Shown here piece after piece: positions 16,606 to 25,856 of a stretch of 64,000 nucleotides of DNA (positions are counted from its first letter, which is position 1; each line of letters opens with the position of its first letter). The stretch is from assembly GCA_045123575.1 (NCBI GenBank), contig JBGVKG010000042.1, forward strand, positions 1 through 64,000, written 5' to 3'. The notes under the pieces were generated by a model, which was given only the letters and a program-made list of their open reading frames with translations, did not search any database and had not been told where the DNA came from. The stretch is from SVEL01 sp045123575. Its GTDB lineage: Bacteria; Bacillota; Clostridia; Lachnospirales; Lachnospiraceae. A program made the translations under genes and the position numbers.

Positions 16606-17439
16606 ATGAGTAATTCAAATGTGGTACCATTTGTGAAGTGGGCTGGAGGGAAACGCCAGTTACTTTCACAGATACGAGAAAGAATGCCAGAAAAATTTAA
16701 TACCTTTTATGAGCCATTTGTAGGTGGTGGAGCAGTTATATTCGATTTGCTACCTACAGAGGCGGTAATTAATGATATTAATAAAGCGCTTGTTAATGCA
16801 TATAGACAAATATGTTGTAATTCAACAGAGTTTCTCAATAATGTCTCGAGATTAGATGGCAGTATGTGGGAAGACGGTAAAGAATACTATTATTATCTCA
16901 GAGAACGATATAATGATAAAATAATGCAAGATGAGTATGATATTGAATTAGCAGCGTTGTTTGTATTTCTCAATAAGCATTGCTTTAATGGGTTATACCG
17001 TGTAAATGGTAAAGGATTATTTAATGTTCCTTATAATGGTAGTAGAAATGCATCTGTAAATGAAAAGAAAATTATGGCAGTTTCGGAATATTTGAAAAAC
17101 GTAACTATTTTGGAAGGTGATTTTGAACAAGCATGTGCGAGTGCATCTAAGGGAGACTTTGTGTTTATTGACAGCCCCTATGTGCCGTTAAACCCAACTT
17201 CATTTGAATCATATACGAAAGAAGGATTTGACATAGAAAGTCACCGAAGGCTTGCAAAACTGTATGATGAGCTCACAGAGCGGGGATGCTATTGTATGTT
17301 GACTAATCATAATACAGAATTTATTAATGAATTGTATGGTGATAAGGGATACAAAATTGATGTTGTTAATGTAAAAAGATATATAAATTCAGATGCAACT
17401 AATAGAGTTGGAGAAGAAGTTATTATATGTAATTATTAA
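16606..17439 (+). CDS. Dam/DpnM-type adenine methyltransferase (GATC)
   Basis: The 277-residue alpha-class N6-adenine methyltransferase has motif X FVKWAGGKRQLL (residues 8-19) and motif I FYEPFVGGGAV, and a catalytic motif FIDSPYVPLN (about 186-195) in which the usual DPPY is DSPY. It resembles DpnM/MboI-type GATC methylases that protect double-stranded host DNA. ATG at 16606 is chosen because AAGAGGA sits six bases upstream; ATG at 16600 is too close. It forms an operon with DpnA- and DpnII-like genes. Whether DSPY reduces activity cannot be told from sequence. Confidence 0.88.
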   Translation: MSNSNVVPFVKWAGGKRQLLSQIRERMPEKFNTFYEPFVGGGAVIFDLLPTEAVINDINKALVNAYRQICCNSTEFLNNVSRLDGSMWEDGKEYYYYLRERYNDKIMQDEYDIELAALFVFLNKHCFNGLYRVNGKGLFNVPYNGSRNASVNEKKIMAVSEYLKNVTILEGDFEQACASASKGDFVFIDSPYVPLNPTSFESYTKEGFDIESHRRLAKLYDELTERGCYCMLTNHNTEFINELYGDKGYKIDVVNVKRYINSDATNRVGEEVIICNY

Positions 17440-17452
17440 AGGAGAACAGTAG

Positions 17453-18253
17453 ATGGAGAACTTATTTACAAAAAAAGTTTCATCATATTTTGAGACGGAA
17501 GAATCGAAATTAATATTAGGTGATTCCTTTGATATTCTAGCAAAGATGAAACTAGAATCCGTAGATATGATATTTGCGGACCCTCCATATTTTTTAAGTA
17601 ATGATGGTATTACTTGCCAAGGTGGAAAAATGGTTTCGGTGAATAAGGGATTATGGGATAAGCTTGGAGAGTTTGGAACAAGTGTAGAAGACAAACACAA
17701 GTTTAATAGAAAGTGGATTAAGTTATGCAAAAGAGTACTAAAACCAAATGGAACAATTTGGATATCAGGAACGTTGCACAATATATATTCGATTGGTATG
17801 GCATTGGAGCAAGAAGGTTTCAAAATAATCAATAATATTACATGGCAAAAGACCAATCCCCCACCGAACTTGGCATGTCGATGCTTCACACATTCTACTG
17901 AAACTATCCTATGGGCGAAAAAGAATGAAAAGAAGTCTCGGCATTTTTTTAATTATCAAAAAATGAAAGAAATGAATGACGGAAAGCAGATGAAGGATGT
18001 ATGGACAGGAGCATTAACGAAGTCGTCAGAAAAAAAAGAAGGAAAGCATCCGACGCAGAAACCAGAGTATTTGTTAGAGAGAATTCTATTAGCATCAACT
18101 GAGGAAGAACAAGTGGTGTTAGATCCTTTTTGTGGTTCGGGGACTACAGGAGTTGGGGCCATAAGATTAGGCAGAAAGTTCATAGGAATAGATGTGAGTA
18201 AAGAATATATAGAGATAAGTAAAAGAAGATTGGAGAGGGAAAATGAAAAGTAG
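17453..18253 (+). CDS. DpnA-type adenine methyltransferase (GATC)
   Basis: The 266-residue beta-class methyltransferase has catalytic motif IV FADPPYFLSNDGITC (about 41-55) before motif I VLDPFCGSGTTGVGA (about 222-236). The order and the LSNDGITCQGGKMVSVNKG region are typical of DpnA (M2.DpnII), which can also methylate single-stranded GATC and protects incoming DNA. It lies 13 bp after the DpnM-like gene and overlaps the endonuclease gene by 11 bp. Confidence 0.92.
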   Translation: MENLFTKKVSSYFETEESKLILGDSFDILAKMKLESVDMIFADPPYFLSNDGITCQGGKMVSVNKGLWDKLGEFGTSVEDKHKFNRKWIKLCKRVLKPNGTIWISGTLHNIYSIGMALEQEGFKIINNITWQKTNPPPNLACRCFTHSTETILWAKKNEKKSRHFFNYQKMKEMNDGKQMKDVWTGALTKSSEKKEGKHPTQKPEYLLERILLASTEEEQVVLDPFCGSGTTGVGAIRLGRKFIGIDVSKEYIEISKRRLERENEK

Positions 18254-19124
18254 AAATTTCGATGATTGGTTAAGCAAATTTAGAGAAAGTATATCAAGCT
18301 ATGAATATTATGTGGATTTCAAAAAGGTACATAGAAATGTGGATGAAATAAAAATTGAGCTAAACATACTAAATTCACTTATTGGCAGTAAGGATATGAA
18401 GAATGATTTCATAAAAATATTGAAAAAGTATCCTGATACCTTAAAGGCAATCCCTATATTGTTAGCTAAAAGAGAAAATGAGATTTACTGTCAGGATGAG
18501 AAGGGTGGTCATTGGTATAAATTTGATTATAAAGACTATCCACCTAACAGCTTTGCTTATTATGAATGGTATTCATATTTTATGGAAAAGACAGGATTGT
18601 TTGATTTGTTAGAAAATCACCTTATTAATAATCTTGTTGATTACGTAACGGGAGTTGAAACGGGTCTTGATTCGAATGGTCGTAAAAATCGAGGAGGTCA
18701 TTTGATGGAAGATTTGGTTGAAAAATATATAATAGAATCTGGATTTAAAAAAGATGAGAGCTATTTTAAAGAAATGTATTTAAAGGATATAGAGGAGAAG
18801 TGGGGAATTGACCTATCGGCATTGTCAAATGACGGTAAGGCAGCAAAGAGGTTTGATTTTGTAATCAAGACAGATAATATGATATATGGCATCGAGACTA
18901 ACTTCTATAGCAGTGGTGGTTCAAAACTTAACGAGACGGCAAGGAGTTACAAGATGTTGTCGCAAGAAGCGGATACTATTGATGGATTTACATTTGTATG
19001 GTTTACTGATGGACTTGGATGGAAGAGTGCGAGAGGTAACTTGAGGGAGACATTCGATATTATGGATACTATATATTGTATTGATGATATGGAGAATGGA
19101 GTAATGAAGGAAGTGTTTGTGTAG
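18243..19124 (+). CDS. DpnII-like type II restriction endonuclease (GATC)
   Basis: The 293-residue protein has the length and ending of DpnII/MboI-type enzymes, including KRFDFVIKTDNMIYGIETNFY and SGGSKLNETARSYK, in which the Asp and the Glu-x-Asn probably form the metal-binding catalytic site. It would cut unmethylated GATC. It overlaps the upstream methyltransferase gene by 11 bp, so its translation is probably coupled to modification. Confidence 0.92.
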   Translation: MKSRNFDDWLSKFRESISSYEYYVDFKKVHRNVDEIKIELNILNSLIGSKDMKNDFIKILKKYPDTLKAIPILLAKRENEIYCQDEKGGHWYKFDYKDYPPNSFAYYEWYSYFMEKTGLFDLLENHLINNLVDYVTGVETGLDSNGRKNRGGHLMEDLVEKYIIESGFKKDESYFKEMYLKDIEEKWGIDLSALSNDGKAAKRFDFVIKTDNMIYGIETNFYSSGGSKLNETARSYKMLSQEADTIDGFTFVWFTDGLGWKSARGNLRETFDIMDTIYCIDDMENGVMKEVFV

Positions 19125-19169
19125 GATATGTTTGTGAAAGTAAATTTATATATGTGAGGAGCGAAATAG

Positions 19170-20396
19170 TTGAATATTCTTGTTATTGGAAATGGTTTTG
19201 ATTTAGCGCATGGTTTACCTACTAAATATACAGATTTTTTGGAATGGGTAAAAGCTGAGTACGGACTGTATACAAAGCTACGTGAAAGTAATGATGATAT
19301 TGTTGTGGGAGCAAACATACGAGTTGACTGGGCTATAGTTACGTATCCTAGCCAAATAAGCGTAGAAGTTTTAGAGCAGAGGGAAGTACAGAAAGAATTA
19401 TGGGAATGTATGTCAGATAATATATGGATTGACTATTTTTTAAATAATTCGGCATATATAAAGGATAATTGGATTGATTTTGAGTGTGAAATATCTAAAA
19501 TAATACGTTCCATAGATTGCGACAGAGACGAAATTGAATTGGATGAAGAAATTTACGTTCTATCTAATGAGTTTCTATGTAGAAAGTTCCTTTATAAGGA
19601 CTGTTCGTCTTTATTTGAAGATATGAATGGAAAAGAGGGAATATCATTTCAAGTATTACTTGATAAATTATATCATGATTTAAATAGGCTTATACGGTTG
19701 TTAGAAATATATTTAGAGGTGTATGTAGAAGAAATAGATTGCGTAAAGATTTCACCAGATTTAAAAAATATGCATTTTGATGGCGTGTTAAGTTTTAATT
19801 ATACAGATACATATAGAAGAGTATATGGTTACAGAGGCAGAACTAACTATGACTTTATACATGGTCAAGCAGATATAAATAATTCGATATATACAAATAA
19901 TATGGTGTTAGGTATAGATGAATATTTATCAGATGATAGAAAAGATAGTGATGTAACCTTTATAGCCTTTAAAAAATTTTTTCAGAGAATATACAAATGT
20001 ACTGGAAGTGAATATATAGAGTGGATAAACAAAATTAATGTTGAAAGGGTGATTAGAAATTATGAATATGTAGGAGAAGATGAAGATGGTATGGAGACAT
20101 GGGAATTACAGCCAGCATTTGAGCACAATCTCTATATTTTCGGACATTCATTGGATATAACTGATAAAGATGTTCTGAAAAAGCTTATTATGAATGATAG
20201 AGTTAAGACGACCATCTTTTATAATAAGATATCTGATGAGCATGGTAAAACAGATGGAGGTAAGAAAAGCCTTGCTATGAAAATTACAAATCTTGTGAAA
20301 GTAATTGGTCAAGATGAATTGATTAGAAAAACAGGTGGAAGTCATAAAACAATTGAATTTAAATTACAACAAGATATGGTAGACATAAATGAATAG
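19170..20396 (+). CDS. AbiH family abortive infection protein
   Basis: The 408-residue protein starts MNILVIGNGFDLAHGLPTKYTDFLEWV, the hallmark of the AbiH family, in which the G-N-G-F-D-x-A-H-G segment looks like a nucleotide-binding turn. LSFNYTDTY and FIHGQ (about 209-235) are also typical. AbiH was described in lactococci as a phage abortive infection gene. The start is TTG (19170) with GAGGAGCG upstream. It closes the defence island. Confidence 0.88.
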   Translation: MNILVIGNGFDLAHGLPTKYTDFLEWVKAEYGLYTKLRESNDDIVVGANIRVDWAIVTYPSQISVEVLEQREVQKELWECMSDNIWIDYFLNNSAYIKDNWIDFECEISKIIRSIDCDRDEIELDEEIYVLSNEFLCRKFLYKDCSSLFEDMNGKEGISFQVLLDKLYHDLNRLIRLLEIYLEVYVEEIDCVKISPDLKNMHFDGVLSFNYTDTYRRVYGYRGRTNYDFIHGQADINNSIYTNNMVLGIDEYLSDDRKDSDVTFIAFKKFFQRIYKCTGSEYIEWINKINVERVIRNYEYVGEDEDGMETWELQPAFEHNLYIFGHSLDITDKDVLKKLIMNDRVKTTIFYNKISDEHGKTDGGKKSLAMKITNLVKVIGQDELIRKTGGSHKTIEFKLQQDMVDINE

Positions 20397-20416
20397 AGGA
20401 ATTGTAATGATTAGAA

Positions 20417-20945
20417 ATGACAAGAAAAATATTTATGCACTTCAATCGGTTCCCCTGGTAGTGGCAAAAGCTACCTAGCCAGAAGCCTCAGCCAAAAACT
20501 AAATATTCCAGCCTACCATATGGACAACCTATATTGGCGTTCAGACAAGACGCACATCACTAGAGCGGAACTTGTGACTATTATTGCAGACATTATGGAA
20601 CGTGATGAGTGGCTTATAGATGGTAATTACATATCTACTATGGAGCAACGCATACAAGGTACAAATGTAATTATCTATCTTGATTTACCTACAGAGCAGT
20701 GCATTGATGGTATACGTAGCCGTATGGGTAAGAAACGAGATGATATGCCATGGATAGAGGAGTCTTTGGATGAAGAATTCCTAGAATTTGTCCATAACTT
20801 TGAAGATGAGATTAAACCACAGATAGAGGAATTGCTTAAGCGATATCCAGATAAAAAAGTGATTAGACTTACATCTGCAGAGGAGAAGGAACACTTTAAG
20901 GCTATCGACAATTATGATGAACTGTTATCTTGGAAGGTTAATTAA
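20417..20945 (+). pseudogene. P-loop kinase (FlaR/adenylate-kinase-like), frameshifted at the 5' end
   Basis: The main frame contains Walker A GSPGSGKS (20448-20471), then MDNLYWRSD, DEWLIDGNYISTMEQR and a C-terminal lid/helix, as in small P-loop nucleotide kinase-like proteins annotated as topology modulation proteins. This frame has no start codon before Walker A: an in-frame TGA is at 20418 and the first ATG is at 20520, after Walker A. Plausible starts (ATG 20407 and 20417) are in the other two frames and stop early, so a single-base indel near 20430-20445 has split the gene, unless it is a sequencing error. Confidence 0.65.
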
Positions 20946-20988
20946 CCTGTAAGTCAACCGCATACACCGACCAGAAAGGAGCCCCACC

Positions 20989-21738
20989 ATGCAAACCCTA
21001 ACCCAACATCTCTCATCCCTCATCGCCACCCACCACAACATAGTATTTTTCGGCGGTGCAGGAGTCAGTACAGCCAGCAACATACCAGATTTTCGTAGTG
21101 CCAAGGGCTTGTATAGTATGAGACTTAAGAAAAATTCCACACCAGAGGAACTAGTGTCCCACACATTTTTTGTCAGATATCCAGAGGATTTCTTTGAGTT
21201 TTATAAGGAGCATTTAATATATCCTGAGGCTAAACCTAATGACTGTCATATAGCGTTGGCGAAGCTTGAGGAGATGGGTAAGCTCAAGGCAGTAGTTACT
21301 CAGAATATCGATGGGCTTCATCAGGCAGCAGGTAGTAAATGTGTGTATGAGTTACACGGTTCTGTACATAGGAATTATTGTCAGGATTGTGGAGCATTCT
21401 ATGATGGTAGCTATGTGCGTGAGTATGATGGTATACCTAAGTGCCAGAAGTGTGGTGGTGTTATTAAGCCAGATGTGGTATTGTATGAAGAAGCATTGGA
21501 TGATAATGTTGTTAGAAATGCTATTGATGCCATATCAAAGGCAGATATGCTTATAGTAGGCGGTACCTCTCTTATTGTATATCCGGCAGCAGGGCTTTTG
21601 AGATATTTTAGAGGAGATAAGCTTGTGCTTATTAATAAATCCACTACATCAGCAGACGCTAGTGCAGACTTAGTGATTCATGATGATATTGCCAAGGTTA
21701 TGAAAGTGGCAGTAGAGGGAGTCATAGGGGAGTCATAG
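20989..21738 (+). CDS. cobB: Sir2-type NAD-dependent protein deacylase
   Basis: The 249-residue sirtuin has the NAD-binding segment FFGGAGVSTASNIPDFRS (about 22-39), TQNIDGLHQAAG, the catalytic His in ELHGSV, and four zinc cysteines in two CxxC pairs (CQDCG and CQKCG). GTSLIVYPAAGL completes the Rossmann core. It removes acyl groups from lysines using NAD. AGAAAGGAG lies upstream of its ATG. The gene is followed by a shared bidirectional terminator. Confidence 0.93.
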   Translation: MQTLTQHLSSLIATHHNIVFFGGAGVSTASNIPDFRSAKGLYSMRLKKNSTPEELVSHTFFVRYPEDFFEFYKEHLIYPEAKPNDCHIALAKLEEMGKLKAVVTQNIDGLHQAAGSKCVYELHGSVHRNYCQDCGAFYDGSYVREYDGIPKCQKCGGVIKPDVVLYEEALDDNVVRNAIDAISKADMLIVGGTSLIVYPAAGLLRYFRGDKLVLINKSTTSADASADLVIHDDIAKVMKVAVEGVIGES

Positions 21739-21801
21739 ATGAAAAATGCGGATAGCCAGAGCTAAAGAGAAGAGAATGGCGAAAGAATATAAATAAGCAA
21801 A

Positions 21802-21862
21802 AAAATCCTCCTAGGTAGTTATGGTGAGTTGAAATAACTTCAATGCTACTTAAGAGGATTTT
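21802..21862. terminator. Bidirectional terminator between Sir2 and NifX-like genes
   Basis: AAAATCCTC (21802-21810) pairs with GAGGATTTT (21854-21862), with inner CTAGGTAG/CTACTTA pairing. Runs of A and T flank it on both sides. Confidence 0.8.
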
Positions 21863-21881
21863 GTTGTTTTAATGATGTGGA

Positions 21882-22259
21882 TTATTGATGTTCGCCGCAG
21901 TTGTGTCCTTCGTGATGATGGTCGTGGTGATGAGTGCATCTTGCATTTGGATTATATTCTAGAGTACCAGCGATTAAGCTAGCTACAGCACTATCTGCAT
22001 CACCCATTATGCCAGGATAGAGTTTTATATTTGCCTCTGCTAGAGCTGAGATAGCGCAGCCGCCTATGCCACCACATATAAGCGCATTTGCACCTAAGTC
22101 AGCTAATACAACTGCTAGTGCGCTATGCCCGCTACCGTTAGTATCTACGATTTCTGATGAGAGGATTTGTCCGTCTTCTACAGTGTAGACCTTGAATTGC
22201 TCTGTGTGTCCAAAATGCTGGAATATCTGTCCGTTTTCGTATGTAACTGCTATTTTCAT
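21882..22259 (-). CDS. NifX/NifB-like dinitrogenase cofactor domain protein
   Basis: The 125-residue protein MKIAVTYENGQIFQHFGHTEQFKVY has the fold of the dinitrogenase iron-molybdenum cofactor biosynthesis family, with GHSALAVVLADLGANALICGGIGGCA. The last 20 residues are rich in His and end with a Cys (HHHDHHHEGHNCGEHQ-like), a probable metal-binding tail. No nitrogenase genes are visible; in clostridia such proteins often occur with iron-sulfur or MBL proteins. Its gene starts 4 bp after the MBL hydrolase stop. Confidence 0.88.
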   Translation of the reverse strand: MKIAVTYENGQIFQHFGHTEQFKVYTVEDGQILSSEIVDTNGSGHSALAVVLADLGANALICGGIGGCAISALAEANIKLYPGIMGDADSAVASLIAGTLEYNPNARCTHHHDHHHEGHNCGEHQ

Positions 22260-22263
22260 TTTT

Positions 22264-23040
22264 TTACCAAACCTTTCTTTGTCCTGTGGACAAGTAATGT
22301 AATCTATTCATATATTTTGACATATATGCGAACTGTTCTGTGCCCGTACAGTGGCAAGTGTAATACTCTGTGTGGAAGCTGTCAAGATATTTGGCATATT
22401 CTTTTAGGGTGTCATCAAGTGGTAGCTTAGAGAAGTGGAAGCCACCTACTAGTATATCGGGTTTGAACCAGTTGGCTATGTTTAAAATACCTTTGTGGGA
22501 GCATCCACTTATAAGTATTTTTTTGTTGTTTTCTTCTATAAGTAGATAATGTTCATGTCTGAAATCATCGGGTATAAATTGACCATCCACCATCATATTT
22601 AAACCAAAGCTACCAAGGTCATATGCTTTTTCATAATCATTGCAGGAGTATAATGTTAGTCCAGGTGCGATAGTCATTTGATTGAAGTTTTCAATCAAGC
22701 GGTTATGACCATATAAAGTTGTGTCTAAACCTATGTATTTATTTACGCCATTATAATGAGGCTCGAATGCAGAACTACTTACATAGACAGGTGCATTGTG
22801 GTTAATGTCTAAAAATGCTTTTAAGCCTCCGCCGTGGTCGTAGTGACCGTGAGATAGTACGGCGATATCTACTTTAGATAAATCTATACCTAGTTTGGTT
22901 GCATTTCTTATGAACATATCACTTTGCCCCATATCAAATAATATGTTGTGGGAATCGGTTTCTATGTATAGTGATAAGCCGTGCTCGGTTTCGTAGTCTG
23001 GGTTTTCGCTTGTGTTTTCTACTAGAGCGGTTATGCGCAT
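22264..23040 (-). CDS. MBL-fold metallo-hydrolase
   Basis: The 258-residue protein has the metallo-beta-lactamase motif SHGHYDHGGG (about 64-73), an upstream Asp in ILFDMGQS, and later His in SGCSHKGILN and CHCTGTEQ. It resembles the archaeal-type MBL hydrolases annotated as 7,8-dihydropterin-6-methyl-aminobenzene phosphate synthase-like. Cotranscribed with the NifX-like gene; substrate unknown. Confidence 0.85.
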   Translation of the reverse strand: MRITALVENTSENPDYETEHGLSLYIETDSHNILFDMGQSDMFIRNATKLGIDLSKVDIAVLSHGHYDHGGGLKAFLDINHNAPVYVSSSAFEPHYNGVNKYIGLDTTLYGHNRLIENFNQMTIAPGLTLYSCNDYEKAYDLGSFGLNMMVDGQFIPDDFRHEHYLLIEENNKKILISGCSHKGILNIANWFKPDILVGGFHFSKLPLDDTLKEYAKYLDSFHTEYYTCHCTGTEQFAYMSKYMNRLHYLSTGQRKVW

Positions 23041-23076
23041 AATGTATGATTCCTTTCTATAGTTTCAATCACAATA

Positions 23077-23106
23077 CAAGGTGCTGTCCATATAAACAGC
23101 ACCTTG
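23077..23106 (-). terminator. Terminator after the SDR gene
   Basis: CAAGGTGCTGT and ACAGCACCTTG form a perfect 11-bp stem with an 8-nt loop. Confidence 0.7.
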
Positions 23107-23133
23107 AAATCTTTTAATTATAAATATTACAAA

Positions 23134-23895
23134 CTATAATGTAGCACCGAAGTCTGATACGATGATCTGACCTGTGATAGCTCTTGACTCATCACTTGCA
23201 AGGAAGAGTAAGATATTTGCAACATCCTCTGGCATACAGATAGGCACTGACAGGTTCATGTGCTTTCTCATCTGACCGAACATATCCTGATTGAGTGTTG
23301 CAGGGTCTGTCTTAGCCATAGGTGTAGCGATTGAGCTTGGGTTAATAGAGTTACAACGGATGCCTGTGCCTGCGAAACGCATAGCTGTGTGCTTTGTTAA
23401 GCCGATAACACCAGCTTTGCTAGTAACGTATGCAGCACCACCAGTACCGAACTGACCTGCAACTGAATCAAGGTTAATGATAGAACCGTAGTTATTCTTC
23501 ATCATTTCCTTAACAGCAGCTCTTGTACAGTAGAGAGTACCCTTTGTATTGATGCCAAACACCCACTCTAAGTCCTCGTCCTCGAAGCAGTCAATTGGCT
23601 TAAGACCAGCTTCAAGTACGCCGGCATTATTAACGAGTATATCTACTCTGCCGTACTTTTCTACAGTCTTAGCAACAAGATTTTCACAATCCTCTACCTT
23701 TGATACATCTGTCTGTACTACCAAAACTTCTCCGCCAGCAGCTCTGATTTCATCAGCTACTTCCTCAAGCTGTGGAAGACGACGAGCGCTGATAACAACC
23801 TTTGCGCCTTCTTTTGCGAATAACTTAGCTGTAGCGGCACCTACACCTGAGTTACTACCTGTGATAATGGCAACTTTACCTTCTAAACGTCCCAT
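23134..23895 (-). CDS. Short-chain dehydrogenase/reductase
   Basis: The 253-residue SDR has the cofactor motif TGSNSGVGAATA (about 13-24), the structural NNAGV motif, and the catalytic Ser/Tyr/Lys in the region NLDSVAGQFGTGGAAYVTSKAG (Tyr followed by VTSK). It ends with the C-terminal ITGQIIVSDFGATL typical of classical SDRs. Arg in SARRLPQ after the second strand favours NADPH. The substrate (fatty acid, sugar or steroid) is not evident. Confidence 0.9.
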   Translation of the reverse strand: MGRLEGKVAIITGSNSGVGAATAKLFAKEGAKVVISARRLPQLEEVADEIRAAGGEVLVVQTDVSKVEDCENLVAKTVEKYGRVDILVNNAGVLEAGLKPIDCFEDEDLEWVFGINTKGTLYCTRAAVKEMMKNNYGSIINLDSVAGQFGTGGAAYVTSKAGVIGLTKHTAMRFAGTGIRCNSINPSSIATPMAKTDPATLNQDMFGQMRKHMNLSVPICMPEDVANILLFLASDESRAITGQIIVSDFGATL

Positions 23896-24017
23896 TTTGT
23901 TAGTCTCCTTTCACGTATAAAATAACTTGCACAGTTACCTTAGATTATAAGTTTTATGTGGGATTAAGTCAACAAATTATGTGAACAATTATAGAATAAT
24001 TCGCTAACATAAAGAAA

Positions 24018-24046
24018 ACTTGAGGTCTCTATACGAAACCTCAAGT
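24018..24046 (-). terminator. Terminator after the proline symporter gene
   Basis: ACTTGAGGT (24018-24026) and ACCTCAAGT (24038-24046) form the stem; on the minus strand it is followed by TTTTCTTT. Confidence 0.8.
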
Positions 24047-24100
24047 CAGTTAAAAAAATCAATTTATTATACCTAATGCACTTGGTATATCAATCTTACT

Positions 24101-25627
24101 TTATACACTTTCAAACTCTTCTACAATTTCCTTTGAAGGTGGAGCTGTCAGTAAGCTCACAACTACGATAACTATGCTTGAGCAGATAAATGCTGGAAGC
24201 AACTCGTAGATAGCAAAGAGACCGCCTATTGGAGCGATAAGGTACTTCCATACGAATACCATGATACCGCCGACTAACATACCTGCCAATACACCGTTTC
24301 TGTTGGAACGCTTCCAGAACAGTGCGAATAACATAGCTGGTCCAAATACAGCACCGAAGCCTGCCCATGCAAATGATACGATCTTAAATACTGAACTGTT
24401 AGGGTTCCATGCGATGAATACGCCTACAACAGATATGAGTATTACAGTGATTCTAGCAGCTAACATAGAGCCTTTGTTTGAGAGCTTGATGCCAAGCCAA
24501 TCGCTCATAATGTTCTTTGACACACTTGAAGATGCGGCTAAAAGCTGTGAGTCTGATGTAGACATAGTACAAGCTAGTATACCAGCTAATATTAGTCCAG
24601 CCATAATGATAGCGAATATGCCATTCTTGCTAAGAAGCATAGCTGCCTTTATAATCAATGTCTCAGCCTCTGAAGAGCCAATGAGAACGTCAATGGCACC
24701 AGCTTTCGACATAGAGTATCCGATGATACCGATGAAAATAGCAACGGCCATAGATATAACAACCCATACAGAAGCGATTCTTCTAGATAACTTTAACTTA
24801 TTCTCGTCTTCTATACCCATGAAACGGAGTAAGATGTGAGGCATACCGAAGTAACCAAGTCCCCAAGCAAGGGCAGAAGCGATAGTTAATGGGTTATATG
24901 CAGTTGATGCACCAGTTGTAGGGTTATGTGAAGCGAATAGTGTTAAATATCCGTCAAGGTCCTTTGCGTTGGCTATGACAGCGTCTATGCCACCAGCAAC
25001 ATTTATACCGAATACTACTACGATGACGAGAGCAACTGTCATAACGATACTCTGTATCAGGTCAGTAGTACTAGCTGCCAGGTATCCACCGAGGGCTGTA
25101 TAAGCTACGATGATGATTGCACTAGCAATCATAGCTGGCACATATGGAATATCAAATAATGTAGCAAACAGCTTTCCACAAGCAGCGAAGCCGGAAGCTG
25201 TATAAGGAACGAAAAATATTACTATAAATATAGCTGATATGGCCAATATAGCTTTGCTGTTATCTCTATAACGGTTAGAGAAAAACTCTGGAAGAGTGAT
25301 AGAGTTGTTTGCCTTGGCTGTGTAGCGACGCAGTCTCTTGGCAACGATAAGCCAGTTTAAATATGTTCCTATGGCTAAGCCTATTGCAGTCCAGCCTGCT
25401 TCTGCGCAGCCTGTCAGGTAAGCTACACCAGGTAGTCCCATGAGAAGCCAGCTACTCATATCTGATGCCTCGGCACTCATAGCTGTAACGATAGGGCCTA
25501 ACTTTCGTCCGCCCAAGTAAAAGTCGCCAACGTTTTTATTCTTTGTAGAATAGTATATTCCGATGGCAATCATACCTAATAAATAAATGACTATAACGGT
25601 TAATAGTCCGATGGTTGTACTGTTCAT
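24101..25627 (-). CDS. putP: Sodium/proline symporter
   Basis: The 508-residue protein has 13 predicted membrane helices and PutP-type signatures: YYSTKNKNVGDFYLGGRKLG near the N-terminus, MSAEASDMSSWLLMGLPG (sodium and proline binding in helix 2), and SDSQLLAASSSVSKN in the TM8-9 region. It imports proline with sodium. Transcribed divergently from the next symporter gene. Confidence 0.93.
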   Translation of the reverse strand: MNSTTIGLLTVIVIYLLGMIAIGIYYSTKNKNVGDFYLGGRKLGPIVTAMSAEASDMSSWLLMGLPGVAYLTGCAEAGWTAIGLAIGTYLNWLIVAKRLRRYTAKANNSITLPEFFSNRYRDNSKAILAISAIFIVIFFVPYTASGFAACGKLFATLFDIPYVPAMIASAIIIVAYTALGGYLAASTTDLIQSIVMTVALVIVVVFGINVAGGIDAVIANAKDLDGYLTLFASHNPTTGASTAYNPLTIASALAWGLGYFGMPHILLRFMGIEDENKLKLSRRIASVWVVISMAVAIFIGIIGYSMSKAGAIDVLIGSSEAETLIIKAAMLLSKNGIFAIIMAGLILAGILACTMSTSDSQLLAASSSVSKNIMSDWLGIKLSNKGSMLAARITVILISVVGVFIAWNPNSSVFKIVSFAWAGFGAVFGPAMLFALFWKRSNRNGVLAGMLVGGIMVFVWKYLIAPIGGLFAIYELLPAFICSSIVIVVVSLLTAPPSKEIVEEFESV

Positions 25628-25755
25628 CTTTTGTGTCTCCTATATCCATAATTTTTTTACTGGCTTATTATATACTAAAAATAGAAAATAGTCGACAAGA
25701 AATTTTAATAAAGCACCACTTTAATGCAATTGAGAGAAAAAATATCAATGCAGCA

Positions 25756-25784
25756 TTGACAAAATAAGGATTGTATTTTATAAT
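25756..25784 (+). promoter_or_regulatory. Consensus promoter of the second symporter gene
   Basis: TTGACA (25756-25761), 17-bp spacer, TATAAT (25779-25784); both hexamers are perfect. Confidence 0.85.
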
Positions 25785-25856
25785 TTAACGCATACACGCT
25801 TTAAAGTCACAAAGTCAGTGTGAGAGGACGAAAAAATCTTTAGGAGGAATTGGGAA

